A DNA stretch of 64,000 nucleotides, from assembly GCF_900109745.1 (NCBI RefSeq), contig NZ_FOAV01000007.1, positions 186,001-250,000 of the forward strand, given 5' to 3'. This document shows positions 49,293 through 58,067 of this stretch, piece by piece. Numbering within the stretch: position 1 is the stretch's first letter; each line of letters starts with the position of its first letter. The DNA is from Roseateles sp. YR242. GTDB lineage: Bacteria > Pseudomonadota > Gammaproteobacteria > Burkholderiales > Burkholderiaceae_C. A program made the position numbers and the translations under genes. The notes under the pieces are model-generated. The model searched no databases, was not told the origin of the DNA, and saw nothing but the letters and a program-made list of their open reading frames with translations.

Positions 49293-49733
49293 TCAATGAG
49301 TGGCCTTGTCGGCCGGGGCGTTCTTCTCGGACACGAAGGCGATGCGTTGCAGCCCGGCCGTCTGCGCCCAGTCGATGAGCTGGGCCACCTGGCCGTAGGG
49401 CACGCTGCGGTCGGCGCTGAGGCGCAGTTCGGCGTCAGGGCGCTGCGCGGCCAGTGTCTGGAGGCGGGCCTGGAGGGCGGGGCCGGCGAGCGGTTCGTCG
49501 CCGATGAAGTAGCGACCGTCCGCGTCGATGCTGATGGCCACGAACTGCGGGCTGCCGGTGCCCGGCGTGGCCGCGTCGCTCTTGGGCAGCTCCAGCTTGA
49601 GGGCGCTGGCCATCAGGGGGGCCGCGATGATGAAGATGACCAGCAGCACCAGCATGACGTCGATGAGCGGCGTCATGTTGATGTCGCTCATGGGCTTGGC
49701 GGCGTCACGGCGTTCGAGGCGACCGAAGCTCAT
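49293..49733 (-). CDS. exbD: ExbD/TolR-family biopolymer transport protein
   Basis: A 146-aa protein with one N-terminal membrane helix (about 23-43, PLIDVMLVLLVIFIIAAPL) that contains the conserved Asp (LIDVMLVLL) used to couple the proton-motive force. The rest is a periplasmic domain (ELRLSADRSVPYGQVAQLI, the strand/helix of the ExbD fold). Partner of the ExbB upstream; with TonB it would energise outer-membrane receptors, or with Tol proteins the Tol-Pal system. Which of the two is not decided; tonB or tolA is not adjacent. Confidence 0.92.
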   Translation of the reverse strand: MSFGRLERRDAAKPMSDINMTPLIDVMLVLLVIFIIAAPLMASALKLELPKSDAATPGTGSPQFVAISIDADGRYFIGDEPLAGPALQARLQTLAAQRPDAELRLSADRSVPYGQVAQLIDWAQTAGLQRIAFVSEKNAPADKATH

Positions 49734-49781
49734 GGTGTGCGTGTGCGTATGCGGGCAGGGGAGGGGCGCACGGCGGCCGGC

Positions 49782-50435
49782 TCAGGGCGCTGCCAGCAGC
49801 TCGCGCAGGTCGTGGGCGAAGCCTTCGAGCTCCGCCTCGCAGGCCGCGACCCACTTGCCAAAGAGGTTGTAGGCCAGCACGGCTGGAATGGCCACGGCCA
49901 GGCCCGCCGCCGTCATGATGAGTGCTTCGCCCACCGGCCCTGCCACCTTGTCCAGGCTGAAGTTGCCGGCGCTGGCGATGCTCAGTAGCGCGTGATAGAT
50001 GCCCCAGACCGTGCCGAAGAGCCCGATGAAGGGCGCCGTGCTGCCCACCGTGGCCAGGATGACCTGGCCTCGGTTGAGCGTGTTGAGCACCTGGTGCAGG
50101 GCGTCGCGCAGCTTGCGGGTGAGCTGGGAATGGGGGCGGCCCGTGGCCCCCAGGCTGCCTTGCGGGCTGTCGCTCAGCGCGGCATCCACCAGCGGCAGCA
50201 TCAGGCCTTCGCGGTCCAGGTGCAGGATCTGCTGCCGGCCGGCCGGCAGTTCGGGCGCTGCCCAGAACAGGGGCAGGCCGCGCTGCAGGTCCTTGCGGGC
50301 ACGGGCCAGGGTCCAGCCGCGCCACAGGATTAGCACCCAGCTGCTGACCGACATGGCCAGCAAGAGCAGGGCGACCAGGCGGGAGACCCCGTCACCAGCC
50401 TCCCAGCGGGACCACAGCGCCGACAGCTCCTGCAT
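49782..50435 (-). CDS. exbB: MotA/TolQ/ExbB proton-channel family protein
   Basis: A 217-aa inner-membrane protein with helices near 18-38 (LVALLLLAMSVSSWVLIL), 125-150 (LATVGSTAPFIGLFGTVWGIYHAL, the diagnostic ExbB/TolQ segment) and 165-190 (GEALIMTAAGLAVAIPAVLAYNLF). It forms the proton-conducting stator with ExbD, encoded 48 bp downstream. It starts 4 bp after dapB. Confidence 0.94.
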   Translation of the reverse strand: MQELSALWSRWEAGDGVSRLVALLLLAMSVSSWVLILWRGWTLARARKDLQRGLPLFWAAPELPAGRQQILHLDREGLMLPLVDAALSDSPQGSLGATGRPHSQLTRKLRDALHQVLNTLNRGQVILATVGSTAPFIGLFGTVWGIYHALLSIASAGNFSLDKVAGPVGEALIMTAAGLAVAIPAVLAYNLFGKWVAACEAELEGFAHDLRELLAAP

Positions 50436-50439
50436 CGCG

Positions 50440-51264
50440 TCAGGCCAGGCCCAGCACGGCGTTCATGTCGAACAGGCCGGTGCGATGGGCCGCCAGGAAG
50501 CGCGCCGCACGCACGCTGCCCTGCGCGAAAGTGGCCCGGCTCGACGCCTTGTGGCTGATCTCGATGCGCTCGCCGATGCCGGCGAACAGCACGGTGTGGT
50601 CGCCGATGATGTCGCCACCGCGCACCGTGGCAAAGCCGATGGTGGACGGGTCACGTTCGCCTGTCACGCCCTCGCGGCCGTAGACGGCACATTGCTTGAG
50701 ATCGCGACCCAGCGCGTCGGCGATCACTTCGCCCATCTTCAGCGCGGTGCCGCTGGGCGCGTCCACCTTGTGGCGGTGGTGCGCCTCGACGATCTCGATG
50801 TCGTAGCCTTCGGCCAGTGCCTTGGCGGCGCTTTCCAGCAGCTTGAGCACCAGGTTCACCCCCACGCTCATGTTGGGCGCCATCACGATGGCGGCGCGGC
50901 TGGACAGCGTGCTGATCTCGGCCTTCTGGGCGTCGGTGAAGCCGGTGGTCCCGATGACGATGCCCACGCCCAGCTCGGCGCACAGTGCCAGGTGGGCCAG
51001 CGTGCCTTCGGGACGGGTGAAGTCGATCAGCACGTCAGCCTGGGACAGGCCGGCCCGCAGGTCGCTGGAAATGACCACGCCGGTGTCCCGACCCAGGAAG
51101 GCCCCAGCATCCTGGCCAAGCGCCGGGCTGCCCTCGCGGACCAGCGCGGCCGCCAGGCGGCAGTCCGGCGCGTTCAGCACCGTCTCGACCAGCATGCGGC
51201 CCATGCGGCCGGATGCGCCGGTGATGGCAATGCGCAGGGGGCTCGCGGCGGCGCTGCTGCTCAT
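50440..51264 (-). CDS. dapB: 4-hydroxy-tetrahydrodipicolinate reductase
   Basis: A 274-aa NAD(P)H enzyme of lysine and diaminopimelate synthesis. The Rossmann motif is GASGRMG (16-22), the family signature [16 protein letters not shown] contains the catalytic His and Lys, and [11 protein letters not shown] and [14 protein letters not shown] are conserved. Start ATG overlaps the bamE stop by 4 bp. Its product feeds peptidoglycan, consistent with the envelope genes around it. Confidence 0.97.
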   Translation of the reverse strand: MSSSAAASPLRIAITGASGRMGRMLVETVLNAPDCRLAAALVREGSPALGQDAGAFLGRDTGVVISSDLRAGLSQADVLIDFTRPEGTLAHLALCAELGVGIVIGTTGFTDAQKAEISTLSSRAAIVMAPNMSVGVNLVLKLLESAAKALAEGYDIEIVEAHHRHKVDAPSGTALKMGEVIADALGRDLKQCAVYGREGVTGERDPSTIGFATVRGGDIIGDHTVLFAGIGERIEISHKASSRATFAQGSVRAARFLAAHRTGLFDMNAVLGLA

Positions 51265-51830
51265 CGACGCGCCTCCAGCGGCGGGTATTCACGGATGGGG
51301 CCGGTCGGCTCCGGGGTGGCCGCGGCCTGCTTCACCGGGGGCGGCAGGGCCTTGCGTTCCGCTTCCGTCATCTCAAGCTTGGGCAGCGGGCCCTTGGCTT
51401 TGGCGGTGTCGATGGCGGCGATGAATTCGTTCTCGGACGGCAGGTCTTCCGGCGCGTCGATCTTGGCGAGCACGTCGCCGTCGAAGGTCAGCTGGATACG
51501 GCGACTCTGTGGGGCGGCGCCCTGCCGGCGGATGGTGAACACATAGTCCCAGCGAGCCTCATGGAATACATCGGTCAGCAGGGGCGAGCCGATGGTGTCG
51601 CGCACCTGGGCGCGGGCCATGCCCGGCTTCAGGCGTTCCATCTGCTCCTTGGTGACCACGTTGCCCTGCACGATTTCCACGCGATAGGGTTGGACGAGGC
51701 CGAGCACCTTGTCGCCGCTGACGGAGAACACGTCCAGCTTGGGCATCTGCGAGCACGCGCCGAGCGCAACGAGGCCAGCAGCGGCGGCTGTCCATCGCGC
51801 AAGCAAGGCGATTTGGGAATTCAATGACAT
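51261..51830 (-). CDS. bamE: outer-membrane assembly lipoprotein BamE
   Basis: A 189-aa lipoprotein of the BAM complex. Lipobox LGAC with lipidated Cys26, then the conserved BamE core: [39 protein letters not shown] and [12 protein letters not shown]. The C-terminal ~80 residues ([16 protein letters not shown] onward) are an extension not in E. coli BamE (113 aa) and common in beta-proteobacteria. ATG 51830 is chosen; the frame extends to 51971 across the fur promoter and is rejected. First gene of a seven-gene run to holA and divergent from fur. Confidence 0.95.
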   Translation of the reverse strand: MSLNSQIALLARWTAAAAGLVALGACSQMPKLDVFSVSGDKVLGLVQPYRVEIVQGNVVTKEQMERLKPGMARAQVRDTIGSPLLTDVFHEARWDYVFTIRRQGAAPQSRRIQLTFDGDVLAKIDAPEDLPSENEFIAAIDTAKAKGPLPKLEMTEAERKALPPPVKQAAATPEPTGPIREYPPLEARR

Positions 51831-51857
51831 GGCGGGGCTTCGCGGAAGTGCTAGGGC

Positions 51858-51863
51858 TATGAT
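51858..51863 (+). promoter_or_regulatory. candidate -10 box for fur
   Basis: TATGAT lies 50 bp upstream of the fur ATG in the 82-bp gap shared with bamE. No good -35 at normal spacing, and no clear Fur box is visible. Confidence 0.4.
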
Positions 51864-51912
51864 GGCGGGAATTCTAGCGGGAGGCGTCAGGCCTTCCGCA
51901 GGCGCAAACCCC

Positions 51913-52344
51913 ATGAATCGGTCTGAAGAAATCAAGAACAGCGGGCTGAAGGCCACGCTCCCCCGCATCAAGATTCTGGAGATCTTCCAGAAGACGCAGC
52001 GGCGTCACATGACTGCGGAGGATGTTTACAAAGCTTTGCTCGATGAGCGAGCTGACATCGGCCTGGCCACGGTCTATCGCGTGCTCACGCAGTTTGAGCA
52101 GGCGGGCCTGCTTTCGCGCAACCATTTCGAATCCGGCAAGGCGGTCTTCGAACTCAACGAGGGTCATCATCATGACCACCTCGTGTGCCTGACCTGCGGC
52201 CGGGTGGAAGAGTTCTACGACCCGAAAATCGAAGAGCGCCAGCGGGCCATCGCGGAAGAGCGTGGGTTCTCGCTGCAGGAGCACTCGCTCGCGCTCTACG
52301 CTTCCTGCGTGAAGACCGATTGCCCCCACAAAAACGACAGGTAA
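51913..52344 (+). CDS. fur: ferric uptake regulator Fur
   Basis: A 143-aa metal-responsive repressor. The winged helix covers 1-80 ([27 protein letters not shown] in two parts; [18 protein letters not shown]). Metal ligands are in [19 protein letters not shown] (the His cluster and CxxC), and a second Cys pair is CVKTDCPHK at the C-terminus. Length matches E. coli Fur (148 aa). ATG 51913 follows no strong Shine-Dalgarno. Divergent from bamE, as in most beta-proteobacteria. The repeats at 52348-52536 follow its stop codon. Confidence 0.97.
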   Translation: MNRSEEIKNSGLKATLPRIKILEIFQKTQRRHMTAEDVYKALLDERADIGLATVYRVLTQFEQAGLLSRNHFESGKAVFELNEGHHHDHLVCLTCGRVEEFYDPKIEERQRAIAEERGFSLQEHSLALYASCVKTDCPHKNDR

Positions 52345-52347
52345 GTT

Positions 52348-52437
52348 GTTGACCCCCGTCTGAAAGACGCCTGGGGCGCCTTCATCCCGCCCCCCGAGGG
52401 GGCTTGGCAGGCCGCCTTGGGGCGGCCCGGCGTCGGC
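52348..52437. repeat. 98-bp tandem repeat, unit 1
   Basis: A 90-bp unit that recurs almost identically at 52446-52536, period 98 bp. It contains two potential hairpins: GCCCCC with GGGGGC around a CGAG loop, and GCCGCC with GGCGGC around TTGG. It starts 3 bp after the fur stop and lies between convergent fur and hprK. Confidence 0.9.
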
Positions 52438-52445
52438 AAATTGAT

Positions 52446-52536
52446 GTTGACCCCCGGTCTGAAAGACGCCTGGGGCGCTTTCATCCCGCCCCCCGAGGGG
52501 GCTTGGCAGGCCGCCTTGGGGCGGCCCGGCGTCGGC
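52446..52536. repeat. 98-bp tandem repeat, unit 2
   Basis: The second unit differs from the first by one inserted G and one C/T change. Each carries two GC-rich hairpins, so the pair offers four potential stem-loops in the gap between convergent genes, and could end transcripts from both sides. The rest of the gap to hprK (52537-52629) shows nothing. Confidence 0.9.
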
Positions 52537-52629
52537 CTGCTCGCGCTAACCGACGCTCCCCCGCTAACCGGCGCTCACGCAGTGGAGCCACTCGTGCGCA
52601 GAAGGGGCTTTTGCGCTGGGCGCGACTGG

Positions 52630-53598
52630 TCAGTCGGCGGAGGAGTCGTTCAGACCCTCTTCGATGGCGCGCTGGTGGCGCTCGACGAATTCGCGGTAAG
52701 TGTCGATGCCGCGAAGCTGCAGGATGGTGTTGCGGACCGCCGCCTCCACCAGCACCGCCAAGTTGCGGCCCGCATCCACTGCAATGACCACCTTGCGAAC
52801 CGGCATGCCCAGCACGTCCTCGTACAGCGGCTCGTAGGGCAAGCGCTCGAAGTCGCGCTCCATGGTCTCCTTGCGGACCAGGTGCACGATCAGCTTCAGC
52901 CGCATTTTGCGGCGCACCGCCGTCTCGCCAAAGATGGCCTTGATGTCCAGCAGGCCAATGCCGCGGACTTCCAGCAGATTCATCAGCAGCTCAGGGCAGC
53001 GCCCCTCGATGGCTGTCTGGGCAATGCGGAAAAAGTCCACCGCATCATCGGCCACCAGGCCGTGCCCCCGCGAGATGAGCTCCAGGCCCAATTCACTCTT
53101 GCCCAGGCCGGATTCGCCGGTCAGCAGCACACCCAGGCCCAGAATGTCCATGAACACGCCATGGCGAGTGGTGCGGTTGGCGCAGACATGCGCCAGATAG
53201 GCACGCACCAGGTCGATGACGTGGCCCGCAGATTCCGCCGTGGTGAAAAGCGGGATCTCCGCCCGGTCGCACATGGCGATCAGGCGGTCCGGCGCAGTCT
53301 GGCCGTCCGCCACGATGATCACCGGCGGCTCCAGCGTGACGATGCGGGCAATGCGGCGGTCCAGCACGTCGCCAGACGCCTGGCTCAAATAGCCGACCTC
53401 ACGGGTGCCAACGATCTGGACCCGGTAGGGATGGATGTAGTTGAGATAACCCACCAGGTCGGCGGCCGACTGGGCGTCTCGCAGCGCGGCTTCATCGAAG
53501 CGGCGCTCCGGATGCGCATGCCCGGCGACCCATTCCCAACGCAGGGCCTCGCGGTGCTCCTCAAAGAGCCGGTCCGCGCTGATGGAGGTGGGTTTCAC
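52630..53598 (-). CDS. hprK: HPr kinase/phosphorylase
   Basis: A 322-aa bifunctional enzyme that phosphorylates and dephosphorylates the seryl residue of HPr. The Walker A loop is GESGLGKS (161-168), the N-terminal domain starts about residue 10, and the C-terminal signature [21 protein letters not shown] (in two parts) is present. In beta-proteobacteria HprK works with the regulatory nitrogen-type PTS. It lies 7 bp after ptsN in the same operon. Confidence 0.97.
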   Translation of the reverse strand: MKPTSISADRLFEEHREALRWEWVAGHAHPERRFDEAALRDAQSAADLVGYLNYIHPYRVQIVGTREVGYLSQASGDVLDRRIARIVTLEPPVIIVADGQTAPDRLIAMCDRAEIPLFTTAESAGHVIDLVRAYLAHVCANRTTRHGVFMDILGLGVLLTGESGLGKSELGLELISRGHGLVADDAVDFFRIAQTAIEGRCPELLMNLLEVRGIGLLDIKAIFGETAVRRKMRLKLIVHLVRKETMERDFERLPYEPLYEDVLGMPVRKVVIAVDAGRNLAVLVEAAVRNTILQLRGIDTYREFVERHQRAIEEGLNDSSAD

Positions 53599-53605
53599 GA
53601 AAGCT

Positions 53606-54076
53606 TCACGCCACCGACTTCAGCGGTTCCCATTCGGCGATCAGCCGATGGACCACACTGGCGTCGGTCTCGGTCTTGAGCCGCTCGCGCAATTCCCGGT
53701 CCGAGAGCATCTCCGCGATTTCGGAGAGGATTTCCAGATGGCGCTGGGTGGCCGCTTCAGGCACCAGCAGGAAGATGAGCAGGTTGACCGGCTCATCATC
53801 CGGCGCATCGAAACCGATGGGCTGCTGCACACGCAGCACCGCCGCCAACGGATTCTTCAGGCCCTTGATGCGACCGTGCGGAATGGCCACGCCGTGACCC
53901 AGCCCGGTGGAGCCCAGCCGCTCACGAGCGAACAGGTTGTCCGTGACGGACGCCCTGGCAATGGCATGGTTGTTCTCGAAGAGCAGCCCGGCTTGTTCGA
54001 ACACGCGCTTCTTGCTGGATGCGTCCACATCGACCAGCACGTTGCTGGCGGGAAGGATGGCGGCGAGACGGTTCAT
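53606..54076 (-). CDS. ptsN: PTS IIA-like nitrogen-regulatory protein PtsN
   Basis: A 156-aa phosphocarrier. The phospho-acceptor His67 is in [11 protein letters not shown], preceded by the EIIA-Ntr fold start ([19 protein letters not shown]). [22 protein letters not shown] (in two parts) is conserved. Acts as a regulator of potassium and phosphate balance rather than sugar transport. A near-perfect -10, TATAAT (minus strand, 54113-54118), precedes it by about 36 bp and hpf lies upstream with its own terminator, so ptsN-hprK is likely a separate transcript. Confidence 0.95.
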   Translation of the reverse strand: MNRLAAILPASNVLVDVDASSKKRVFEQAGLLFENNHAIARASVTDNLFARERLGSTGLGHGVAIPHGRIKGLKNPLAAVLRVQQPIGFDAPDDEPVNLLIFLLVPEAATQRHLEILSEIAEMLSDRELRERLKTETDASVVHRLIAEWEPLKSVA

Positions 54077-54112
54077 CGGGGCGGTGCGCCAATAGGGTCA
54101 GAGACAACCGGG

Positions 54113-54118
54113 ATTATA
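54113..54118 (-). promoter_or_regulatory. candidate -10 box for ptsN-hprK
   Basis: TATAAT on the minus strand, 37 bp before the ptsN ATG. The -35 region at 16-18 bp spacing is poor (CCCTCG-like). Confidence 0.5.
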
Positions 54119-54220
54119 GGAACCCCGATGGCATCGAGGGTGTGACCAATGCGACGCCTCGTTGAAAACATCGGTATTGGTGTTGCGTTGCAACATTATG
54201 CGGCGAAGCGGCAAAAGCAA

Positions 54221-54240
54221 AGGCGGCCTTGCGGCCGCCT
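54221..54240 (-). terminator. terminator of hpf
   Basis: AGGCGGCC (54221-54228) pairs with GGCCGCCT (54233-54240) around a 4-nt loop. On the minus strand it is followed by TTTGCTTTTGCC, a T-rich tail, so it fits the end of the hpf transcript. Confidence 0.75.
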
Positions 54241-54274
54241 CCCGTGGCTGTGTTACGGGAAAACCCCTAGGTGA

Positions 54275-54622
54275 TCAATTGCCTTGCGCCGGGATGTCCA
54301 GACGCTTGGCGGATGCGTGGTGATGATCCTGCACCCGGTCCTTGTGGCGGCATACCTGCCGATCCAGCTTGTCCATCAACTCGTCGATGGCGGCGTAAAG
54401 GTCCTCGTGAGAGTTCTCCACGAAGATTTCGCGGCCCTTCACATGTAGCGTCACTTCGGCTCGCTGCCGGCGGTCCTTCTCCTTTTGCTTTTCCACGGTA
54501 AGCAGGACGTTGACGTCCACGACCTGGTCAAAGTGTCGGAGTACCCGGCTGAGCTTGGTCAGCACGTACTCGCGCAACGCTGGAGTCACTTCGAGATGGT
54601 GGCCGCTGATGGTCAGGTTCAT
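54275..54622 (-). CDS. hpf: ribosome hibernation-promoting factor
   Basis: A 115-aa ribosome-binding protein that inactivates ribosomes in stationary phase. It starts [20 protein letters not shown] and carries [21 protein letters not shown] (in two parts) and [17 protein letters not shown], the RNA-binding basic tail. Short HPF form, without the C-terminal dimerisation domain of long HPF. ATG 54622 is fixed by AAAGGAGG. The longer frame to 55024 is a Ser/Pro-rich artefact. In many relatives rpoN precedes hpf; here it does not. Confidence 0.94.
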   Translation of the reverse strand: MNLTISGHHLEVTPALREYVLTKLSRVLRHFDQVVDVNVLLTVEKQKEKDRRQRAEVTLHVKGREIFVENSHEDLYAAIDELMDKLDRQVCRHKDRVQDHHHASAKRLDIPAQGN

Positions 54623-55476
54623 AAAGCCTCCTTTCACAGGGCTGAGTCGAAAACTGCGCCTCGGGGGCGCCGAGAAGATGAGGAAACGCTGGGGATGGGT
54701 AGGGGAACTCTGGGTCTTGATGCTGGGGGTCAGGGGTGGAGAAATCGAGGGGGCCGACGGTGCGAAGGGCTGACAGTGGCCCGAAGCGGTTGAGGCGGTG
54801 CCGTGAAGACGGCGGGCGACAGGAGGTGGGGCGTGGGCGCAAACGTGACTCGGTACCTGGCTGATCGAAGACTGGCGGTGACAGGAGTGGGTCTTTAAGC
54901 GGCTCTGTAGGCGGGTGTGTAGGCGGGTCGGTAAGTAGGTCTGCGAGTGGCGCTGTTGCACCCGGTAGCGGAGGTGAAGTGGCCTGGACAAATCCAGTCT
55001 GCGCGCGTTCGGAATCGAACACAAGTGATGAAAAGCAAGGTTTGGGGGCGAATCTTTTCGCCTTGCGCGTCAGCAACGACCGTGCTGCAATGCGAGTTGT
55101 CGCCGGAGCCGGTGCACCCTTTCATCAGGCTTGCTGGGCGCCTTCTCGCGATGTGATAATTCGGCGTCCCCATCACTGGAGTCCCACTTGGACAGCGATC
55201 ACCCTCGGTGGCCGTCCACTCCAGCGTCAAACCGCCGCAGCTGAAGCCAAAGGCCCCACCCTGGTCTTGGTGAACAGCCCACAGCAGTCACTGGTTGCTT
55301 CGCCAGTCACCGCCGCGTCGCTTGTCCGGAGTGAGACGGGCCCCATGCCCCGTTCCGGACGTGCTGATTCAGGCCGTCCTCCCAGAGAACCGTGCGCCTG
55401 ACAACATTCCCTCGTCAACGCGCCATCCTGCTTGAGCGTTCGCCTTGGAGCGCTCCGACGCAGACGAAGGACCTGC
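54623..55476. other. 854-bp region between divergent hpf and corA without a recognised gene
   Basis: Short ORFs on both strands have skewed composition and no family features. A stretch near 54900 holds a few short G-rich near-repeats (TGTAGGCGGG twice). The corA Shine-Dalgarno (GAAGGA) is at 55466-55471. The region must hold the hpf and corA promoters, but no good box pair is seen. Nothing known was recognised, including rpoN, tRNA or a magnesium leader. Confidence 0.5.
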
Positions 55477-56466
55477 ATGCTGAATGTGTTCACGCTGGAC
55501 AATGGCCGCCTCAAGGGTGGCATGGTCCAGGAAGAGATCTCCACCGCAGCCGACCTGACCGCGGTGACCGACTCCCCACGCAAGCCGATCTGGGTCGACC
55601 TGGAATCTCCGAGCGCCGAAGAAAAGGACTGGATCCGCGAGCGCTTCGGCCTTGTGATCCCAGAGGACATCGTTGACGAAGACCTGGAAGAGTCGGCGCG
55701 CTTCTACGAGGAAGACAACGGCGAGTTGCACATTCGCTCCGACTTCCTGATCGACGACATGGAGGCGCCGCGCAATGTACGCGTGGCCTTCATCCTCTTC
55801 AACAACGTGCTCTTCTCGGTCCATAACGAGGACCTCCCGGTCTTCCGGCTGCTGCGCCTGCGGGCGCGCCGCATCCCGGCGCTGATCGAGGATGCGAAGG
55901 ACGTGCTGCTCAAGCTCTACGACGCAGACGCCGAATATTCGGCCGATGTGCTGGAAGGCATCTACGACAACCTGGAAAAGGTCAGCGCGCGCGTACTGAA
56001 GAAGGCGGTGAACGACACGGAGGCCGGTGAAGTGCTGGCCGCCATCGCCCGCGAGGAAGACTTGAATGGCCGCATCCGGCGCAATGTCATGGACACCCGC
56101 AGAGCCGTCAGCTTCATGATGCGCAGCCGCATGCTCAATGCCGAGCAATTCGAGGAATCGCGCCAGATCCTGCGGGATATCGAGTCGTTGGACAGCCACA
56201 CGGCCTTCCTCTTCGACAAGATCAACTTCCTGATGGACGCCACCGTCGGTTTCATCAACATCAACCAGAACAAGATCATCAAGATCTTCTCGGTGGCCAG
56301 CGTGGCCCTGTTGCCGCCAACGCTGATCGCCAGCATCTACGGCATGAACTTCCAGGCCATGCCGGAGCTGCGCTGGGAGTACGGTTACCCGTTCGCGCTG
56401 GGGCTGATGCTGGCCTCCGTGGTGGCGCCGTTTGTCTACTTCCGCCGCAAGGGCTGGCTGGCCTGA
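55477..56466 (+). CDS. corA: magnesium/cobalt transporter CorA
   Basis: A 329-aa inner-membrane channel-transporter. A large N-terminal cytosolic domain is followed by two C-terminal helices. The pore signature YGMNF (288-292) is at the end of the first helix (VASVALLPPTLIASI) and MPEL at the loop start, as in CorA. The second helix is YPFALGLMLASVVAPFVY, with basic FRRKGWLA after it. ATG 55477 with GAAGGA is used; the frame start at 55432 is upstream noise. Uptake of Mg2+ or Co2+ is known for the family. Confidence 0.96.
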   Translation: MLNVFTLDNGRLKGGMVQEEISTAADLTAVTDSPRKPIWVDLESPSAEEKDWIRERFGLVIPEDIVDEDLEESARFYEEDNGELHIRSDFLIDDMEAPRNVRVAFILFNNVLFSVHNEDLPVFRLLRLRARRIPALIEDAKDVLLKLYDADAEYSADVLEGIYDNLEKVSARVLKKAVNDTEAGEVLAAIAREEDLNGRIRRNVMDTRRAVSFMMRSRMLNAEQFEESRQILRDIESLDSHTAFLFDKINFLMDATVGFININQNKIIKIFSVASVALLPPTLIASIYGMNFQAMPELRWEYGYPFALGLMLASVVAPFVYFRRKGWLA

Positions 56467-56502
56467 GGGTCGGGCGCCACGGGCGCCGCTGCCTCCAACG
56501 CC

Positions 56503-56526
56503 AAGGGCCGCCTCTGTGCGGCCCTT
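56503..56526 (+). terminator. hairpin downstream of corA
   Basis: A 9-bp perfect stem, AAGGGCCGC (56503-56511) with GCGGCCCTT (56518-56526), with a 6-nt loop and a short GTTG tail. Position after corA supports termination; the T-run is weak. Confidence 0.6.
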
Positions 56527-56585
56527 GTTGCGTGGTGCGCCGGGCAGGGCGCGCTGTTCGATCCCGCGCAGCGCAGGAAAACAAA

Positions 56586-56612
56586 AGGGGCCTCCGCTGT
56601 TGCGGAAGCCCC
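56586..56612 (-). terminator. minus-strand terminator-like hairpin
   Basis: GGGGCCTCCGC pairs with GCGGAAGCCCC (one mismatch), loop TGTT, and on the minus strand the stem is followed by TTTTGTTTT. It would stop transcription from the right, where the nearest minus-strand gene, the peroxidase, ends 600 bp away. Confidence 0.6.
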
Positions 56613-57228
56613 TGGGTAGAAAAGAAGCCTCAAGACGCCCCGGGCCAACGAGGGAGGGAGGGAGGAGGAGGAGAAAGGCCTCGGGATTGCAGCTTGCGAA
56701 CAAGCAGGTCTTGCGGCTGAAATGGTGTGCGCGTCGTGTGGACTTTACCCTCAATAGCTTCCAGATTGGTAGAAACCCTGAAAGCCCTCGGTTCAATCTT
56801 CAGTTTTGGCAGTCCTGACGACGCTGCCTTGCTCGACCTGCTACGCATCTGCCCACAAGCTGCCCGGAAGCTGGCTGTGGCGCTGGCATTGCTGCCATGA
56901 CATGACTGCCATCGCACTGCTGCCGTTCATCTGCCCCGATTACTGGCCCCTGTGACGGGGAGCCTGCAGGGAGTTGCATGCGGATCTGAACAAGGTGCCT
57001 GTCACGTAGTCGTGAAGCGCTGCACTGGTCTCTATAGTGCAATGCAACCGGCCTCTTGTCATCCCGATTCGGTGGGAAAAAGTGAGCAAGTGTCACCGTT
57101 GTACCGGCTAGCCGGGACAGGTTTTGGGGTCAAAAAAGCAGGCTCGCCAATTGCCCTTTGTGGGGTTGGCTTGCGCACGTCGCAAGCCTGAAGAAACGAG
57201 CCCATGCGTCTGGGCATCGGCCCTTTGC

Positions 57229-57834
57229 TCAATTCGCGCTCAGCAGCTTTTCCAGGGCCTGGGTGAACTCGGGGCTCTGCGGCTCCACCTTCGAACCGAA
57301 GCTCAGCACCTCCTGCCCATTGCGGGAGATGAGGTACTTGTGGAAGTTCCACTTGGGCGCTTGTCCGGTACGCTTGGCCAGGTCGGCAAACAGTGGGTTC
57401 AGGTCAGGCTTGCCGGCTGCCACACTGCTTTTGCTGAACATCGGGAACTTCACGTTGAAGGTGTTCTCGCAAAACTCGGCGATCTCCTTGTTGCTGCCGT
57501 ACTCCTGATTTCCGAAGTCGCCGGAAGGGAAACCCAGCACCACCAGTTCCTTGTACTTGGCAGAGAGGGCTTCCAATGCCTTGTATTGCGGGGTGAAGCC
57601 GCAGAAGCTTGCAGTGTTCACCACCAACACCACCTTGCCGGCGTATTGGCACAGTGCTTGCGGCTTTTCGTCCTGCAAGCGCGGGAACTGCCGCTGCAGA
57701 ACCTCCGGGCATGCGGCGCCAGTGGTGGTGGGGGCGGCAGGCGCGGAAGCTGCCTGCGCAGTGAAGGGTGCACAGCCAACCGCCAGCACCACCAACAGAC
57801 GCCGGCACAGGGCTGGCAGCGAAGACAACGTCAT
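57229..57834 (-). CDS. exported glutathione peroxidase family protein
   Basis: A 201-aa precursor. The signal peptide core LLVVLAVGCAPFTA ends before ASAPAAP. The GPx fold has Cys78 in NTASFCGFTPQYKALEAL (Cys form, not selenocysteine), the second motif LGFPSGDFGNQE, and WNFHKYLI with the Trp/Asn of the active site. Resolving Cys in EFCEN fits a thioredoxin-type peroxidase. An export signal is unusual for the family and places peroxide defence in the periplasm. ATG 57834 follows CAGGAGAG; a longer frame to 58056 is not GPx-like. Confidence 0.88.
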   Translation of the reverse strand: MTLSSLPALCRRLLVVLAVGCAPFTAQAASAPAAPTTTGAACPEVLQRQFPRLQDEKPQALCQYAGKVVLVVNTASFCGFTPQYKALEALSAKYKELVVLGFPSGDFGNQEYGSNKEIAEFCENTFNVKFPMFSKSSVAAGKPDLNPLFADLAKRTGQAPKWNFHKYLISRNGQEVLSFGSKVEPQSPEFTQALEKLLSAN

Positions 57835-58067
57835 GAAAGCTCTCCTGGAAATAGCGCGGATCCTGTGAGGTCTGACCGCATCGGCCGTGCCGTGCAGCAG
57901 GCATCGCGAACAGGGCGCGAAAAGGGCGCGAACAGGGCCCGATGCAAGGCGCCAAACAAGGCGCCGAACAGGGCGAATTAGGCCAGAAGTACGCCAGACG
58001 CGACCGCCGTAAGTGTTTGTCATGTTCGACCCGATAAAATGTCGGGCGTTATCCAAGGACCGTCACC

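Larger units (their letters stand above)
56467..57228. other. 762-bp gap between corA and the glutathione peroxidase gene
   Basis: It contains the two hairpins above, a G-rich polypurine run with three GGG triplets and several GG pairs at 56652-56672, and no supported protein gene. The stretch 56700-57200 has ordinary composition and could hold a small RNA, but I recognise none. A weak GCCCA/TGGGC hairpin at about 57202-57217 follows the peroxidase stop. Confidence 0.4.

Noticed and set aside
54165-54200. Possible sigma-54 promoter (TTGGTGTTGCGTTGC) between hpf and ptsN
   Set aside because: The GG-to-GC distance is 9 instead of 10 and it points away from both genes' starts on the plus strand.
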